This document shows positions 1-10,744 of a stretch of DNA of 64,000 bases, piece after piece. The DNA is from Planctomycetota bacterium. Lineage in GTDB: Bacteria; Planctomycetota; UBA1135; GCA-002686595. The stretch covers positions 1 to 64,000 of the forward strand of contig JABABA010000003.1 in NCBI GenBank assembly GCA_014238415.1. Direction: 5' to 3'. The number at the start of each line of letters is the position of its first letter. The first letter of the stretch is position 1. The notes under the pieces were generated by a model, which was not told the origin of the DNA, did no database searches, and saw nothing but the letters and a program-made list of their open reading frames with translations. The position numbers and the translations under genes were made by a program.

Positions 1-619
1 CACCGCAGGTGGCAAAGCTGTGATCCAGCGCTGCGCCAGCGGTGTAGGTGAAGAAGATGTCGTTATGAATCGTCGACGTGCTGCAACTCGGCTCGGAGAG
101 ACCACTGGTTGTGTTACCAGTAGTATCGAACGGGTTGGCACCAAGTGCGGCCGCGACGGCTGATCCGCAGTCATCACCGGGGGCAGGTGCGAGGTTGGTG
201 ATCGTGAGATCACCGACAACCACGCCCGTCGCGCTCCAGGCACCAGCCTGGACCAGAACCGTCTGGCCGGTGACCATTGAAATAGTCACGCTGCTCAGAA
301 GGCCACAGGAGTCATCATTGGAACCAAGGCAAACCAAGGTGCCGCATGTGCCGTCGAAGACAGCAAGCTTGCTGTCGCCTGTGGCGGCGCAAGTGTCGAA
401 AATGTGATTTGCATCACTCGTGGCGGTAAAGGAGTACCACTGGTCCTTGTTGACCGAGGTGCAGCCTGCTTCACCACTGGTAGTAGCCAGGGTGTTGTCG
501 AGGGCGTTAGCACCTTCAACCGCGGGGACTGCGGTACCGCAATCGTCTTGGGCGACAGCCGTGCCGCTAAAGGCAAAGACCGCAAGAACTGCGGTGGAAA
601 AAACAAATGAAGGTCTCAT
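1..619 (-). CDS. Secreted protein with tandem Cys-rich PPC-like domains (3' end outside window)
   Basis: The reading frame opens at an ATG at 619 and runs off the left edge, giving 206 visible residues. It begins with a clear signal peptide (MRPSFV..., hydrophobic core, AVAQ cleavage site). Two copies of one module follow, each starting with DDCG, with a TC pair in the middle and, in the first copy, a YDG/FDG-C-G turn and an NDDSCG motif. The same module forms the N-terminus of the protein at 894-2885, so the two are paralogous exported proteins. The module resembles bacterial pre-peptidase C-terminal (PPC) type beta-sandwich domains, which usually help exported proteins attach or fold. No catalytic domain is visible in the part present, and function is unknown. 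Confidence 0.75.
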   Translation of the reverse strand, partial: MRPSFVFSTAVLAVFAFSGTAVAQDDCGTAVPAVEGANALDNTLATTSGEAGCTSVNKDQWYSFTATSDANHIFDTCAATGDSKLAVFDGTCGTLVCLGSNDDSCGLLSSVTISMVTGQTVLVQAGAWSATGVVVGDLTITNLAPAPGDDCGSAVAAALGANPFDTTGNTTSGLSEPSCSTSTIHNDIFFTYTAGAALDHSFATCG

Positions 620-795
620 AGGAAAGAAGGATTGGAAAAAAAGAAATCTGGGAGCAGACATGGCACCCGCTGGGAAGAGACAAAGAATGGACGGAACAAC
701 CCGTTCTCACGAGCGAACCGACCATATAAGGCTACCCCACTTTCCCGAAATCTGGGGAAATACCCACTAGAAGCAGCAAGGCCGCCCCAATAGAG

Positions 796-826
796 GCGGG
801 GGCAGCCCTCAAAGGACTGCCCCCGC
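796..826 (-). terminator. GC-rich hairpin downstream of the 894-2885 gene
   Basis: A perfect 10-bp inverted repeat (796-805 against 817-826) with an 11-nt loop lies 68 bases after the stop codon of the upstream minus-strand gene. There is no strong U-tract, so it may be a non-canonical terminator or an mRNA-stabilising hairpin. The rest of the 620-893 gap shows nothing I can name. Confidence 0.5.
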
Positions 827-893
827 AAATTCGATATCAAAGGAAAATCGGCTCTGTCTCAATTCGAAACAGTCCCGAGACCCTTCTGTGGAA

Positions 894-2885
894 TCACTGG
901 AAAGTCACTGAAAGACCATCCGTGAAATTACTTGTGGTGCCGGGGTTCAGATCCCGATACCAGGCAACAAAGTTCCATGTATCTCCAGGTAGAACAGCCA
1001 CATTGATCGGCGCCGGAAGCGCATTCAGATTGATCATGTAACTGATCTGCCCAGCAGAACCCGAATTTGCCACGCCCGCAACAAAGCGCCCCATCTGGCC
1101 ACCAAGGCAGAGATTGCCCTGGGAACCGCCGGGGTTGGTCAGCAGGCCTTGGGTCGCTGAAACGATGAAGTAGCCGAACTGGTTGTTGGGCATGTCGGAA
1201 GCGACCAGGGTGAAATTCTGGTCGACCACCGTCGCAGATCCCAAAGCCGAAATAGCCGCCGGAACTCCGGTGGAGTTTGCCACGGCCGAGCAGTAGTTGG
1301 TGCCAATCGTGCCGCCACTGTCCGGAACCCAGGCCTCGGCCAGGACCGAGTTGGTCCCGCCGGGCTTGAACAGCCCCAGATCCACATCACCGTTGTTGAT
1401 GGGAGCCAAATTGCAATCAAAGCGGAAGTTGTAGAGCGTGCCCCAGCGGATCGCGTTGGCGTTACTGTTCTGAGCAAAGGTCTGGGTGCTCCATGTGACC
1501 GAGCCGCCGCTGACAGAACTGTTCCAGTCGGTGCCCGGATAAGGCTCACCGGAGTGATAGGCCACATCATGGAACCCGATGTTGGTCACCGAAGCGCCGG
1601 AAGGGACCGGAACACTGAAGCTACCGCAGGAGCGATCGCTGTAGAGATTGTGCACAGCATATTCGTAGTGCCAGGTACCGTCGCCATTGTCCGTTGCATT
1701 GGAGCCAACGATGAACAGGCCATCACCGGGCACCATTGTGTCGGTCAAGATCACTGTGGCATCGTGATTGGGCCAGGCACGAATTGCCGGCTCTTCGCGA
1801 ATGGTAGGGCCCGAGAAGTTCAAGCTCCAACCATTGCTGCTGTTGCCCGAACCGGTGACCAGGCGCCGGTAGGAGGCGTTGTTGGCCTGGTTGCCCGCAG
1901 CGGAATCGTCCGGAGTCACATAGTGGCCCTCACCGTAGAACGCAGCACCCGGATGGGTGGAGGGGTTCACTTCACTGTTCGCCACCTGGCAACGCTTGTA
2001 GATCGAGTTACCGGTGGAGCCCTGACCGGTGTAGGGGTAGCTGTAACCTCCGGTAGCGGCGTTGACCTCAAAGCGCGGACCGAGGCCGCCCTGACTGCCA
2101 TTCAGGCTGGAGCCATAGGGGTCCGAGCAACCCACGCCAAGACGCGACCCTGTACCGGAACTTTGACAGGTACAGCAAAGGCCTTGCTGCAATGCGGTGA
2201 AGCCGTGCTTGAGCCAGGACATGCCCAGCTGCTCAAAGCGGCCATCCTCGTAACGGTAGATGTTCTGACCGATCACCGGATGCTGGTTCTGGTTGGAGAT
2301 CCAGTTGAGTTCCGCGTCGCCCACGTTGCAGGAGGTCGTGCCGATTGCATAAGCACTAACGCCAGATTGGGCGCTGTACTTGGTGATACCATTGAGGTCA
2401 CCGACGATGACATCAGGGCCGCTGGCCGGGTTGGTGCAACCTCCACCTCCGCCGCCACCAGAAGAGATGTCCAGGGTGCCGCTGCCACTGGAGCTACCGT
2501 TCCAGGAACCAACCTGAATCAGGTAGACCGTGCCCGCCGTTGCAGAAATCGAGATTGAGGACTGCAACCCACAGGAGTCGTCATTGCAGCTGATCGCGTT
2601 GCCGCTGGGGCAGCCTGCTCCATCGTAGGCGGCCAGGGTCGTATCGAAGCTGGCGCCACAGGTAGAGATGGTCACGTTTTCCGTGGTAGTTGCGGTCCAG
2701 TTCCAGAAGACATCCCGGCCAAGGCCTGCGCAGGGACTGTAAGCACTATCACTGGCTCCGGTGGTATTGAATGCGTAGCCGCCTGTGCCTGAGATGTTGG
2801 TCGGGTTGCTGCAGTCGTCGGTCTGGGCACTGACAACAGCGCTCAAAAGACTAACGGCAAGCGCCATGGTGATTGATCGGTTCAT
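894..2885 (-). CDS. Secreted multidomain protein, PPC-like N-terminal domain
   Basis: The product is 663 residues. I chose the ATG at 2885 because a signal peptide follows at once (MNRSITMALAVSLLSA...SAQ); the frame is open further upstream but without leader-like sequence. Residues about 23-140 repeat the DDCS...TC...YDGAGC...NDDSCG module of the partial gene at 1-619. A run of seven glycines then forms a linker. The remaining 450 residues hold a Cys-containing beta-rich region and end in a WYRD/TSNF(T/S)DG motif that I associate with secreted planctomycete proteins. No catalytic motif is recognised. A surface or extracellular role is inferred. A strong hairpin follows the gene at 796-826. 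Confidence 0.8.
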   Translation of the reverse strand: MNRSITMALAVSLLSAVVSAQTDDCSNPTNISGTGGYAFNTTGASDSAYSPCAGLGRDVFWNWTATTTENVTISTCGASFDTTLAAYDGAGCPSGNAISCNDDSCGLQSSISISATAGTVYLIQVGSWNGSSSGSGTLDISSGGGGGGGCTNPASGPDVIVGDLNGITKYSAQSGVSAYAIGTTSCNVGDAELNWISNQNQHPVIGQNIYRYEDGRFEQLGMSWLKHGFTALQQGLCCTCQSSGTGSRLGVGCSDPYGSSLNGSQGGLGPRFEVNAATGGYSYPYTGQGSTGNSIYKRCQVANSEVNPSTHPGAAFYGEGHYVTPDDSAAGNQANNASYRRLVTGSGNSSNGWSLNFSGPTIREEPAIRAWPNHDATVILTDTMVPGDGLFIVGSNATDNGDGTWHYEYAVHNLYSDRSCGSFSVPVPSGASVTNIGFHDVAYHSGEPYPGTDWNSSVSGGSVTWSTQTFAQNSNANAIRWGTLYNFRFDCNLAPINNGDVDLGLFKPGGTNSVLAEAWVPDSGGTIGTNYCSAVANSTGVPAAISALGSATVVDQNFTLVASDMPNNQFGYFIVSATQGLLTNPGGSQGNLCLGGQMGRFVAGVANSGSAGQISYMINLNALPAPINVAVLPGDTWNFVAWYRDLNPGTTSNFTDGLSVTFQ

Positions 2886-3284
2886 CGAAGAAGAAGTCTG
2901 GTTGAAGATGGAAGTGGGAAGGGGCACTATGAGCCCGGGGGTACAGACAGAAACTGCACACCAGAGGCAATAGTCTAGATCACAGGGACGGATCCGTGGT
3001 CCACGGGGTTCCCCCCCAATCCTCCCCCACCAGGTGGATATTGCCAACTCGCGTCTCAATGTGAGAACGCTGGATTGGCGATCGAATGCATCTGAAGCAC
3101 CCATAGGCCGATCCCCGCTTCGGACCGAAAGACCCCTCAGGGCATGATCCCAGGGCTCACTGGCCCTTAGAGAGGCTCCCTGGAGCCCCCCGAGCGATGA
3201 CCGCAGAATACTTGCCAGTCAAGTCTCCTTGCGAAGCCAGGTCCAAGTCCTCAGCAAGCGATGCCACGAACCTACTGGGGACGC
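2886..3284. other. Intergenic region between rpmH and the secreted-protein gene
   Basis: About 400 bases separate the end of rpmH from the next start codon on the same strand. I see no convincing gene. It contains small inverted repeats near 3152-3190 (for example GGCTC/GAGCC around a CCTG loop) that could end rpmH transcription. The rnpA gene that commonly accompanies rpmH is not present here. Confidence 0.35.
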
Positions 3285-3410
3285 TCAGAAGCTACCGTGG
3301 CGAGCCCGCTGACGCTTGTTGATCTTTCGTCCGCCAACCGTCTTCTGCCGGGTACGGAAGCCAGTCTTCTTGGCGTGCTTCTTATTGCTGTTACGGATTT
3401 TGACTTTCAT
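3285..3410 (-). CDS. rpmH: 50S ribosomal protein L34
   Basis: This is a 41-residue basic protein starting MKVKIRNSNKK and containing the L34 core pattern GFR-x-R-x-x-T-x-GGRK followed by an RQRAR tail. Length and composition fit L34, which sits near the peptide exit tunnel of the 50S subunit. The frame is open for 49 more codons upstream, but those residues do not look like L34, so the ATG at 3410 is preferred. The gene lies 159 bases downstream of fumC on the same strand and could be co-transcribed with mdh-fumC. The usual rnpA/dnaA neighbourhood is absent. Confidence 0.85.
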   Translation of the reverse strand: MKVKIRNSNKKHAKKTGFRTRQKTVGGRKINKRQRARHGSF

Positions 3411-3487
3411 CGCTACCAGTTCCTGGTCCAGGACCAAGGGATGGAGGCGAACAGGATAGCGGGGCCTGGACCCCCTGGCCAGCCCCG

Positions 3488-3525
3488 AATCCTCCCCAGG
3501 GGAAGATTCTGCCCCAGGCAGGGGC
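3488..3525 (-). promoter_or_regulatory. Tandem hairpins between fumC and rpmH
   Basis: Two adjacent inverted repeats lie in the 159-base fumC-rpmH gap. One is at 3488-3508 (AATC.TCCCC against GGGGA.GATT, one G-U on the transcribed strand) and the other at 3510-3525 (TGCCCC against GGGGCA). They could end fumC transcription or act as an attenuator/leader structure for rpmH. The sequence alone does not decide. Confidence 0.35.
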
Positions 3526-3569
3526 AAAGACCGGGGCCCCCAATCGGCGCTTCTCAAGCCCCCTGAGCC

Positions 3570-4994
<1,425 letters not shown>

Positions 4995-5034
4995 GGGTTT
5001 TGGTGGTCAGGAAAGGAGTCTTCAAGGAGAGTGC

Positions 5035-5985
5035 CTAAAGCAGGCCCAGGTCACGCATGGCCTGCATGTCGTTGTTCACTTCGCCGGCGGTCTTCTGCAT
5101 CTGGGCCCGGGACTCTGCGCTCAAGGGCACCTCGACGATCTGGCTTACGCCCCCCTCGCCCAGGATCGCGGGCACGCCCATGTAGAGTCCTTCGAAGCCG
5201 TACTCTCCGTTCAAGAGACAGGCGCAGGGCAGCATGCGCTTGCCGTCCTGCAGGATCGACTGCGCCATGGCCAGCGCCGCGGAAGCCGGGGCGTAAAAGG
5301 CACTGCCCGTCTTGAGCAATGAGACGATTTCCGCACCACCCTTACGAGTACGCTCTGCCATGGCATCCATTCGGTCCGCAGAAACCAGATCCGGAGCCGA
5401 CACCCCGTTGATCGTGCAATAGCGCGGCATGGGCACCATGGAGTCCCCGTGCGCGCCAAGCACCATGGCATCGATGTCCGCCACGGCAGTGCCGGTCTCT
5501 TCCGCCAGGAACCAACCGAAGCGTGCACTGTCCAAGACCCCGGCCATGCCGATCACCCGCCGCGAAGGGAAACCCAACTTGGCGCGCATCAGCCCCACCA
5601 TGGAATCCAAGGGGTTGGTGACCACGATAACGATCGCATCAGGGCTGCCTCGGCGAATGGTCTCGGCCACTTCGCACATGATGCCCCCGTTGACCTCGAG
5701 CAGATCCGAACGGCTCATGCCGGGCTTGCGGGGCAGGCCTGCGGTGACGATGAAGAGATCCGAATCGTAGGTGTCTTCCGCGTCTCCAGTACCAACCACC
5801 CGCGAGGTGAATCCCTCGATAGCTGCGCTCTGGTTCAGATCCAGGGCCAGACCCTGGGCCCGTTCCGCCAGCACATCGATCAGCACGATCTCAGTGGCCA
5901 GGTTCTTGAGCGCGGCAAGGTGGGCGCAGGTGGAGCCGACAAACCCGGCACCCACCACAGTGATCTTGACTCGGGCTGAGTTCAT
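5035..5985 (-). CDS. mdh: Malate dehydrogenase (LDH-like type)
   Basis: The 316-residue protein has an N-terminal Rossmann motif GAGFVG (residues 12-17) with Asp37 placed to bind the NAD ribose. The substrate-loop segment AGLPRKPGMSR and the catalytic GAHGDSMVPMP are both present. An Arg in the substrate loop and the DLLEVN segment suit malate rather than lactate. It oxidises malate to oxaloacetate. The ATG at 5985 is chosen because the Rossmann strand begins directly after it. The frame extends 55 codons upstream without conserved sequence. fumC follows after 40 bases. Confidence 0.93.
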   Translation of the reverse strand: MNSARVKITVVGAGFVGSTCAHLAALKNLATEIVLIDVLAERAQGLALDLNQSAAIEGFTSRVVGTGDAEDTYDSDLFIVTAGLPRKPGMSRSDLLEVNGGIMCEVAETIRRGSPDAIVIVVTNPLDSMVGLMRAKLGFPSRRVIGMAGVLDSARFGWFLAEETGTAVADIDAMVLGAHGDSMVPMPRYCTINGVSAPDLVSADRMDAMAERTRKGGAEIVSLLKTGSAFYAPASAALAMAQSILQDGKRMLPCACLLNGEYGFEGLYMGVPAILGEGGVSQIVEVPLSAESRAQMQKTAGEVNNDMQAMRDLGLL

Positions 5986-6182
5986 GAACGGGCTAGGATA
6001 GGGCCCCGCACGGGCAGGGACCAGCCTGGGACCCGTGAACGGGGGGTTTTTGAGTTCAGGCCCCGTGAAGAACCGCAACTGGGGTCGGTGCGGTCGATTG
6101 GGCCCTCCTGACGTATGGCTGGAGTCAAAGCCACGGACACCACATACCAAAGACGGGTATCAGCACTAGACTCAAGCCCGCC

Positions 6183-7238
6183 ATGCACGCCCATCATTCC
6201 GCTCATCGCTCCCGGGGCCTCGGGCTGCTGTGCCTGCTGGCCCTCCTGCCTCTGGGAAGCGGAGCCCAGAAGGACAAGGGCGCACCCCAAGATCGCCCCC
6301 CGAAGGACACCCTGCCCCAGCCCCTGCCGCTTGAGATCCCCGAGGGCTTGAAAGTCGCCTTTGCCGAGTTCACTCCCACAGTGAACGAAACCCTGCCCCT
6401 CGATCCAGGCGAAGTCGCTCTGGGCCGGGCGCTCTTCTTCGATCCGATCCTGTCCAGAAACAGAACAGTGTCCTGTGCATCCTGCCACAAACCGGAGCAC
6501 TCCCTGGCCGACAACGTGCCCTTCTCAAAGGGCGTTCAAGGACAAACCACCCGCAACACACCGGCCCTGATCAACCGCATCCTGGGCAAGCGCCACATGT
6601 GGGATGGCCGGGCCAAGACCCTGGAAGAGCAGGTGCTCCTGCCCCTTGCCAGCCCAATCGAAATGGACCTGCCCGCACCCTTGGCTGCGGAACGATTGGC
6701 GGGCCTCCCCGCTTGGACAGAGCGTTTCCAAGAGACCTTTGGCGCAGGCCCCTCCCCTGACACCATCGCCCGAGCCATGGCCGCATTCGTGCGCGCCCTG
6801 GTCCAGGGCAACAGCCCGGTGGATCAGTTTCTGGCGGGGGATGTGGCTGCCCTCAGCCCCGCCGAAGAAGCTGGCATGTGGGTCTTTGACAGCCGCGGCA
6901 AGTGCTGGCGGTGCCACCGGGGAGCCAACTACTCAGACGATGAGTTGCACACCACCGGAGTGGGAACCCGGGACCGCCAGCCCGAACCCGGGGCCTTTGC
7001 CATCAGCGGCGAGAGTCGGGACCTGGGCCGTTTCAAGACCCCCACCCTGCGGGGTCTGGCCCACTCGGCCCCATTCATGCACGACGGGTCCCTTCGCACG
7101 CTTGAAGAGGTGGTGGAATTCTATCGCCGCGGCGGAAACCCGAGCGCTGCCCTCTCGCCTCTGATCGAGCCCTTGGAGTTGACCGACGCGGACGCCACCA
7201 ATCTGGTGGCGTTCCTGAAGGCCCTGACGTCGCGTTAG
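6183..7238 (+). CDS. Di-heme cytochrome c peroxidase / MauG family
   Basis: The 351-residue protein has a signal peptide (residues 1-29) and two c-type heme motifs, CASCH at 98-102 and CWRCH at 241-245, with a likely distal Met at 299 in PFMHDG. Conserved family segments include LG..LFFDP, the NTPAL stretch, MWDGRA and RFKTPTLR. Such periplasmic enzymes reduce hydrogen peroxide using electrons from small cytochromes, while MauG relatives oxidise protein side chains. Motifs alone do not choose between these roles. The gene is transcribed divergently from mdh across a 197-base gap that contains a repeated CCCGTGAA (6032 and 6062). Confidence 0.9.
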   Translation: MHAHHSAHRSRGLGLLCLLALLPLGSGAQKDKGAPQDRPPKDTLPQPLPLEIPEGLKVAFAEFTPTVNETLPLDPGEVALGRALFFDPILSRNRTVSCASCHKPEHSLADNVPFSKGVQGQTTRNTPALINRILGKRHMWDGRAKTLEEQVLLPLASPIEMDLPAPLAAERLAGLPAWTERFQETFGAGPSPDTIARAMAAFVRALVQGNSPVDQFLAGDVAALSPAEEAGMWVFDSRGKCWRCHRGANYSDDELHTTGVGTRDRQPEPGAFAISGESRDLGRFKTPTLRGLAHSAPFMHDGSLRTLEEVVEFYRRGGNPSAALSPLIEPLELTDADATNLVAFLKALTSR

Positions 7239-7269
7239 AGCCTGCCATGGGCCCCAGAGCCAGTCCTCC

Positions 7270-8484
7270 TCAGTCCATACGCTTGGACAGCTCCTGGTCC
7301 AAGCAATCCAGGAACTGCTGAGTGGTGAGCCACTTGGTCTCCTTGCCCACCAAGAGCGCCAGGTCCTTGGTCATGGAACCCGCCTGGACCGTGTCGACGC
7401 AGACCGCCTCCAAGGTCTCGGCGAAGTTCACTACCTCGGGGGTATCGTCCATGCGACCGCGATGGGCAAGCCCACGTGTCCAGGCAAATATCGAAGCGAT
7501 CGGGTTGGTGGAGGTCTCTTTGCCTTGCTGGTACTGGCGATAGTGACGGGTCACCGTTCCGTGGGCGGCCTCGGCCTCGACAGTATTGCCGTCGGGGGTC
7601 ATCAGCACGCTGGTCATCAAGCCCAACGAACCAAACCCCTGGGCCACTGTGTCGGATTGCACATCCCCGTCGTAGTTCTTGCAGGCCCACACAAAACCCC
7701 CTTCCCACTTCATGGCTGCAGCCACCATGTCATCGATCAGGCGGTGCTCATAGGTCACCCCATTATCTTCAAACGCATGAGCGAACTCTGCCTGGTAGAC
7801 CTCTTCGAAGAGATCCTTGAAGCGACCGTCATAGGCCTTCAGGATCGTATTCTTGGTGGAGAGGTACACCGGCCACTTGCGGTTGAGACCAAAGTTCAGG
7901 CAAGCTCGGGCAAAATCGCGAATCGAGTCGTCCAGGTTGTACATGCCCATGGCCACCCCGGATGTGGGAAAGTCAAAGACCTCGTACTCCTTCGCGGCCC
8001 CACCACCAGCAGGCTCAAAGCGCATGGTCAGCTTGCCGGGTTCATCCACGCGAAAGTCGGTGGCCCGATACTGATCGCCAAAAGCGTGACGGCCGATGAC
8101 GATAGGCTTGATCCAACCTGGAACAAGACGCGGCACATTGGTGCACAGGATCGGCTCACGGAAAACCGTGCCCCCAAGGATGTTGCGGATCGTGCCGTTG
8201 GGACTGCGCCACATCTGCTTGAGGCCGAACTCTTCTACCCGCGCCTCGTCCGGAGTGATGGTGGCACACTTGACGCCTACCCCGTGCTTCTTGATGGCCT
8301 CGGCGGCCTGCACTGTGACAAGGTCCTCGGTACGGTCACGCTCTTCGATGCCCAGGTCGTAATACAACAGCTCCACGTCCAGGTAGGGCTGGATCAGGCG
8401 CTCCTTGATGAAGGCCCAGATGACGCGTGTCATCTCGTCGCCGTCGAGTTCAACAATCGGGTTCTTGACCTGGATTTTTGACAT
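7270..8484 (-). CDS. icd: NADP-dependent isocitrate dehydrogenase (eukaryote-like type)
   Basis: The 404-residue protein begins with a conserved ELDGDEMTR segment and continues with [13 protein letters not shown], the phosphate-loop SPNGTIRN, and [14 protein letters not shown]. The metal-binding and dimer segment around [10 protein letters not shown] and the NADP-binding [12 protein letters not shown] are also present. This pattern is the homodimeric type shared with eukaryotic IDH1/IDH2, not the E. coli Icd type. It decarboxylates isocitrate to 2-oxoglutarate and makes NADPH. A structured leader (8554-8600) lies upstream. Confidence 0.95.
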   Translation of the reverse strand: MSKIQVKNPIVELDGDEMTRVIWAFIKERLIQPYLDVELLYYDLGIEERDRTEDLVTVQAAEAIKKHGVGVKCATITPDEARVEEFGLKQMWRSPNGTIRNILGGTVFREPILCTNVPRLVPGWIKPIVIGRHAFGDQYRATDFRVDEPGKLTMRFEPAGGGAAKEYEVFDFPTSGVAMGMYNLDDSIRDFARACLNFGLNRKWPVYLSTKNTILKAYDGRFKDLFEEVYQAEFAHAFEDNGVTYEHRLIDDMVAAAMKWEGGFVWACKNYDGDVQSDTVAQGFGSLGLMTSVLMTPDGNTVEAEAAHGTVTRHYRQYQQGKETSTNPIASIFAWTRGLAHRGRMDDTPEVVNFAETLEAVCVDTVQAGSMTKDLALLVGKETKWLTTQQFLDCLDQELSKRMD

Positions 8485-8553
8485 GCAATAGTTCTCTACT
8501 CCCTCATCGGGGGGCTGAAATACGGTGGCTGTGAAAGCGAGGTAATGAAGAAT

Positions 8554-8600
8554 CCTGCTGAGAGCCGTCCGCCGGAGCGGCTGTGCAGGGCTTCAGCAGG
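8554..8600 (-). promoter_or_regulatory. Structured leader or terminator upstream of icd
   Basis: A perfect 8-bp inverted repeat (8554-8561 against 8593-8600) encloses a second 5-bp stem (8563-8567 against 8578-8582), making a branched or bulged hairpin in the 179-base gap between the HEAT gene and icd. There is no U-tract, so it could be an icd 5' UTR structure or a weak terminator of the HEAT gene. Confidence 0.4.
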
Positions 8601-8663
8601 GCCTCCATGTTACCCGCTCAAGTCGGTCTTGTGGCCCTCGCTTTACTTCAAGCGCCTCAGCTC

Positions 8664-9812
8664 TCAGGATTCGCCGAGGAAGGCCTGCCCCTCCTTCTGC
8701 CACCATTGCAGCCACTTGGCTACGCGCTGAGTCCGATCGGCGGGACTTCCCAGAGGATCAAAGCGCATGCCACGCTTCGTAATCCTGCGCAGAGCAACCA
8801 CCGCGGCCTCACGCACGACAGTGGCCGGATCGTTCAAGGCCTCGATCAGGTCCGGCACGGCAATGCGCGCGTCCAGATCGCTCAGGGTGCGGCAGGCTGC
8901 CATGCGCACGAAGACATCACTGTCCTGCACCATGGGAATCAGGTGGGGAATCACGGTGGTATCCTGGGAAGACCCGAGAGAATAGACCGCATCCAAACGA
9001 AGTCCTGGATTGTCACTGCTGAGATCCCCCAGGACTTCGGCCCAGACTGGAGCGGTGGATCCCCCTGAACCGCCGCCAACCACCGGGATTGGAGCAAGGG
9101 AGAGTGCCCGTAGGGTCCCCTCAACTGCGATCAACTGATCCTCCTGGGCGCGCATGCGCTCCCCAAGGGCGGCCAGAGCCGTGCCCTCCCGCGCCTGCTG
9201 CGCGTTTTGTTCGGCAGACAACTGGATGAATTGTGCACGGAAGCCATCCAAAGTAGCGGCGATGCCAGCTGCACGCTCTCGCAAGACACTGATCTGTTCG
9301 GTCAACTGCAAGAGCGCGGCTTGATCCAACTCCCGTTGGGCCTGCAATTGGGCTACCAGCCCCTCAAGTTGCGCGTTGAGGACCTTATCAAGACGCTCCA
9401 AAGCCAGCCGCTGATCTTGGCTCCCGTTTTGCAGGTCCCGATGGACCGCCTTGAACCCCTTGCCGCTCTCCCCTTCGAGCAGTTCCAAGCGACCTGACAG
9501 GCTGACGCCAATGGCAACAGCAATCACCAGAGCAGTCAGCGCAAGCCAGCCCGCGCCTCCCGATCGCGCGGGGGTCGCAGAAGGAACTTCAGGAGCCGCT
9601 GTAGCGACAGGCGTCTCGGCCGGGGTCCCAACGGCAGTCGTCCCTGCCGCTGCTTCCCCAGGCAAACTCGAAGTGCTGATCTGCACCCCCATGGACCGTT
9701 CACAAGTTGCACAGACCAGGCGCCCGCCGCGCCTATGGGCGCGCCCTTCAATCAGGTCCGGGGCAGGGACCGACTCGTTGCAGATGTCACAGAATTCCAG
9801 TTCGATACTCAT
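8664..9812 (-). CDS. Membrane protein: zinc ribbon, coiled coil, HEAT repeats
   Basis: This 382-residue protein has four parts. Residues 8-37 hold two Cys pairs (CDIC and CATC), a likely zinc ribbon. An Ala/Pro/Thr-rich linker leads to a single membrane segment around residues 85-108 (WLALTALVIAVAIGV). Residues about 110-225 are heptad-rich and probably coiled coil. The C-terminus (about 250-375) carries HEAT-like repeats with D-P-x-x-V pattern (DNPGLRLDAV, DSDVFVRMAA, DPATVVREAA). The zinc ribbon would face the cytoplasm and the HEAT part the other side, or the reverse. The function is unknown, and a scaffold role is inferred from HEAT architecture. Confidence 0.75.
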   Translation of the reverse strand: MSIELEFCDICNESVPAPDLIEGRAHRRGGRLVCATCERSMGVQISTSSLPGEAAAGTTAVGTPAETPVATAAPEVPSATPARSGGAGWLALTALVIAVAIGVSLSGRLELLEGESGKGFKAVHRDLQNGSQDQRLALERLDKVLNAQLEGLVAQLQAQRELDQAALLQLTEQISVLRERAAGIAATLDGFRAQFIQLSAEQNAQQAREGTALAALGERMRAQEDQLIAVEGTLRALSLAPIPVVGGGSGGSTAPVWAEVLGDLSSDNPGLRLDAVYSLGSSQDTTVIPHLIPMVQDSDVFVRMAACRTLSDLDARIAVPDLIEALNDPATVVREAAVVALRRITKRGMRFDPLGSPADRTQRVAKWLQWWQKEGQAFLGES

Positions 9813-10012
9813 TTACTCTGCTCTTGGATCCAAACGGGAGTCTTCTCCAGCCATATTGTCCGGCAAGGAGTGTTCCAAGGCCCAGGAAGTCCCTAGATCC
9901 ATCGTCCGGGGATCGCCACGACAGCACCCTATCCTAGGGTTTGCAAGGTCTGAAAATATGGGAAGGGGCCCCCGCAGGGCCAAGAGGGACCTGAAGACGG
10001 GGTTGCGGGACG

Positions 10013-10678
10013 TCAGCCCTGCTGATTTATGTCCCTGCTACGGGCCTCACTCCAGGTCCGCCAGCCCTCGATTGCTTTCTCACGAGCCTGCTCATCTCCC
10101 TGGGGCTCAAAACCAAACTCCATGCGTGTGGTTTCGCGCAGTGCCTGAACGCACATACCACGCACCAACGGGCGCTCGGCCGCAAGTCCTTCGATCAAGA
10201 CGGAAACGTGATTCCAATCCCCCAGCACCATGTGGCAGCGAGCCCGCTCCAGACGCAAGAGCCCGGCTTTTGGTCCCGGGAAAGGAATCGAATCGAGCAC
10301 CGGCAAGAGACGCGGATCGCCGGTTGAAGCCAGGGCAGCCAGTGCCAGGGAAGCCGCCTCTGCTCCACCCTCAGCAACAGTCTGCAAGAGCAGCGGATAG
10401 GCCACTTCGCCCTGGTTTACAAACCAGGAGACCAGATCATATTTTTCCTGGGGCGAATGCAAGTAGGGCAGGCGCGCGCCTTGGTCCCTCAGTCTGCGCG
10501 CCAGGTCTGCATTGGGGCGCAGCCAGTCCCCCTGATAGGGATGATCAGGAACATCCGACATGGATGCACTGGGAACCTGGAGTCCTTGAGATGTAACACT
10601 CGAAACACAAGCTCCAAGGCAGAGGGTCCAAGGAAGGAATAAAGCGAGAAGGCGGTTGGTCTTGAGCATGCTGATCAT
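10013..10678 (-). CDS. Putative lipoprotein with helical-repeat character
   Basis: The 221-residue protein starts with a leader ending in a lipobox (LCLGAC, Cys24), so it is probably a lipid-anchored envelope protein. The rest is rich in Ala/Leu helices with spacing like degenerate HEAT or Sel1-type repeats (for example EAASLALAALASTGDP). I recognise no enzyme motif. It lies 66 bases downstream of the VWA gene on the same strand, so mnmA, VWA and this lipoprotein may form one transcript. An alternative start is the Met at 10669. Confidence 0.65.
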   Translation of the reverse strand: MISMLKTNRLLALFLPWTLCLGACVSSVTSQGLQVPSASMSDVPDHPYQGDWLRPNADLARRLRDQGARLPYLHSPQEKYDLVSWFVNQGEVAYPLLLQTVAEGGAEAASLALAALASTGDPRLLPVLDSIPFPGPKAGLLRLERARCHMVLGDWNHVSVLIEGLAAERPLVRGMCVQALRETTRMEFGFEPQGDEQAREKAIEGWRTWSEARSRDINQQG

Positions 10679-10744
10679 TGGGTCTCCCGAGGAGACTTTC
10701 GACCAGGAGCAGGAGCCCCCTTGAATCTGGGCCGGGAATCCGGT

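Noticed and set aside
1554-2558. 334-codon plus-strand open frame
   Set aside because: Antisense to the secreted protein with signal peptide; Ala/Val/Gly-rich shadow with no domain pattern.
7462-8481. 339-codon plus-strand open frame
   Set aside because: Antisense to isocitrate dehydrogenase, which has full family motifs.
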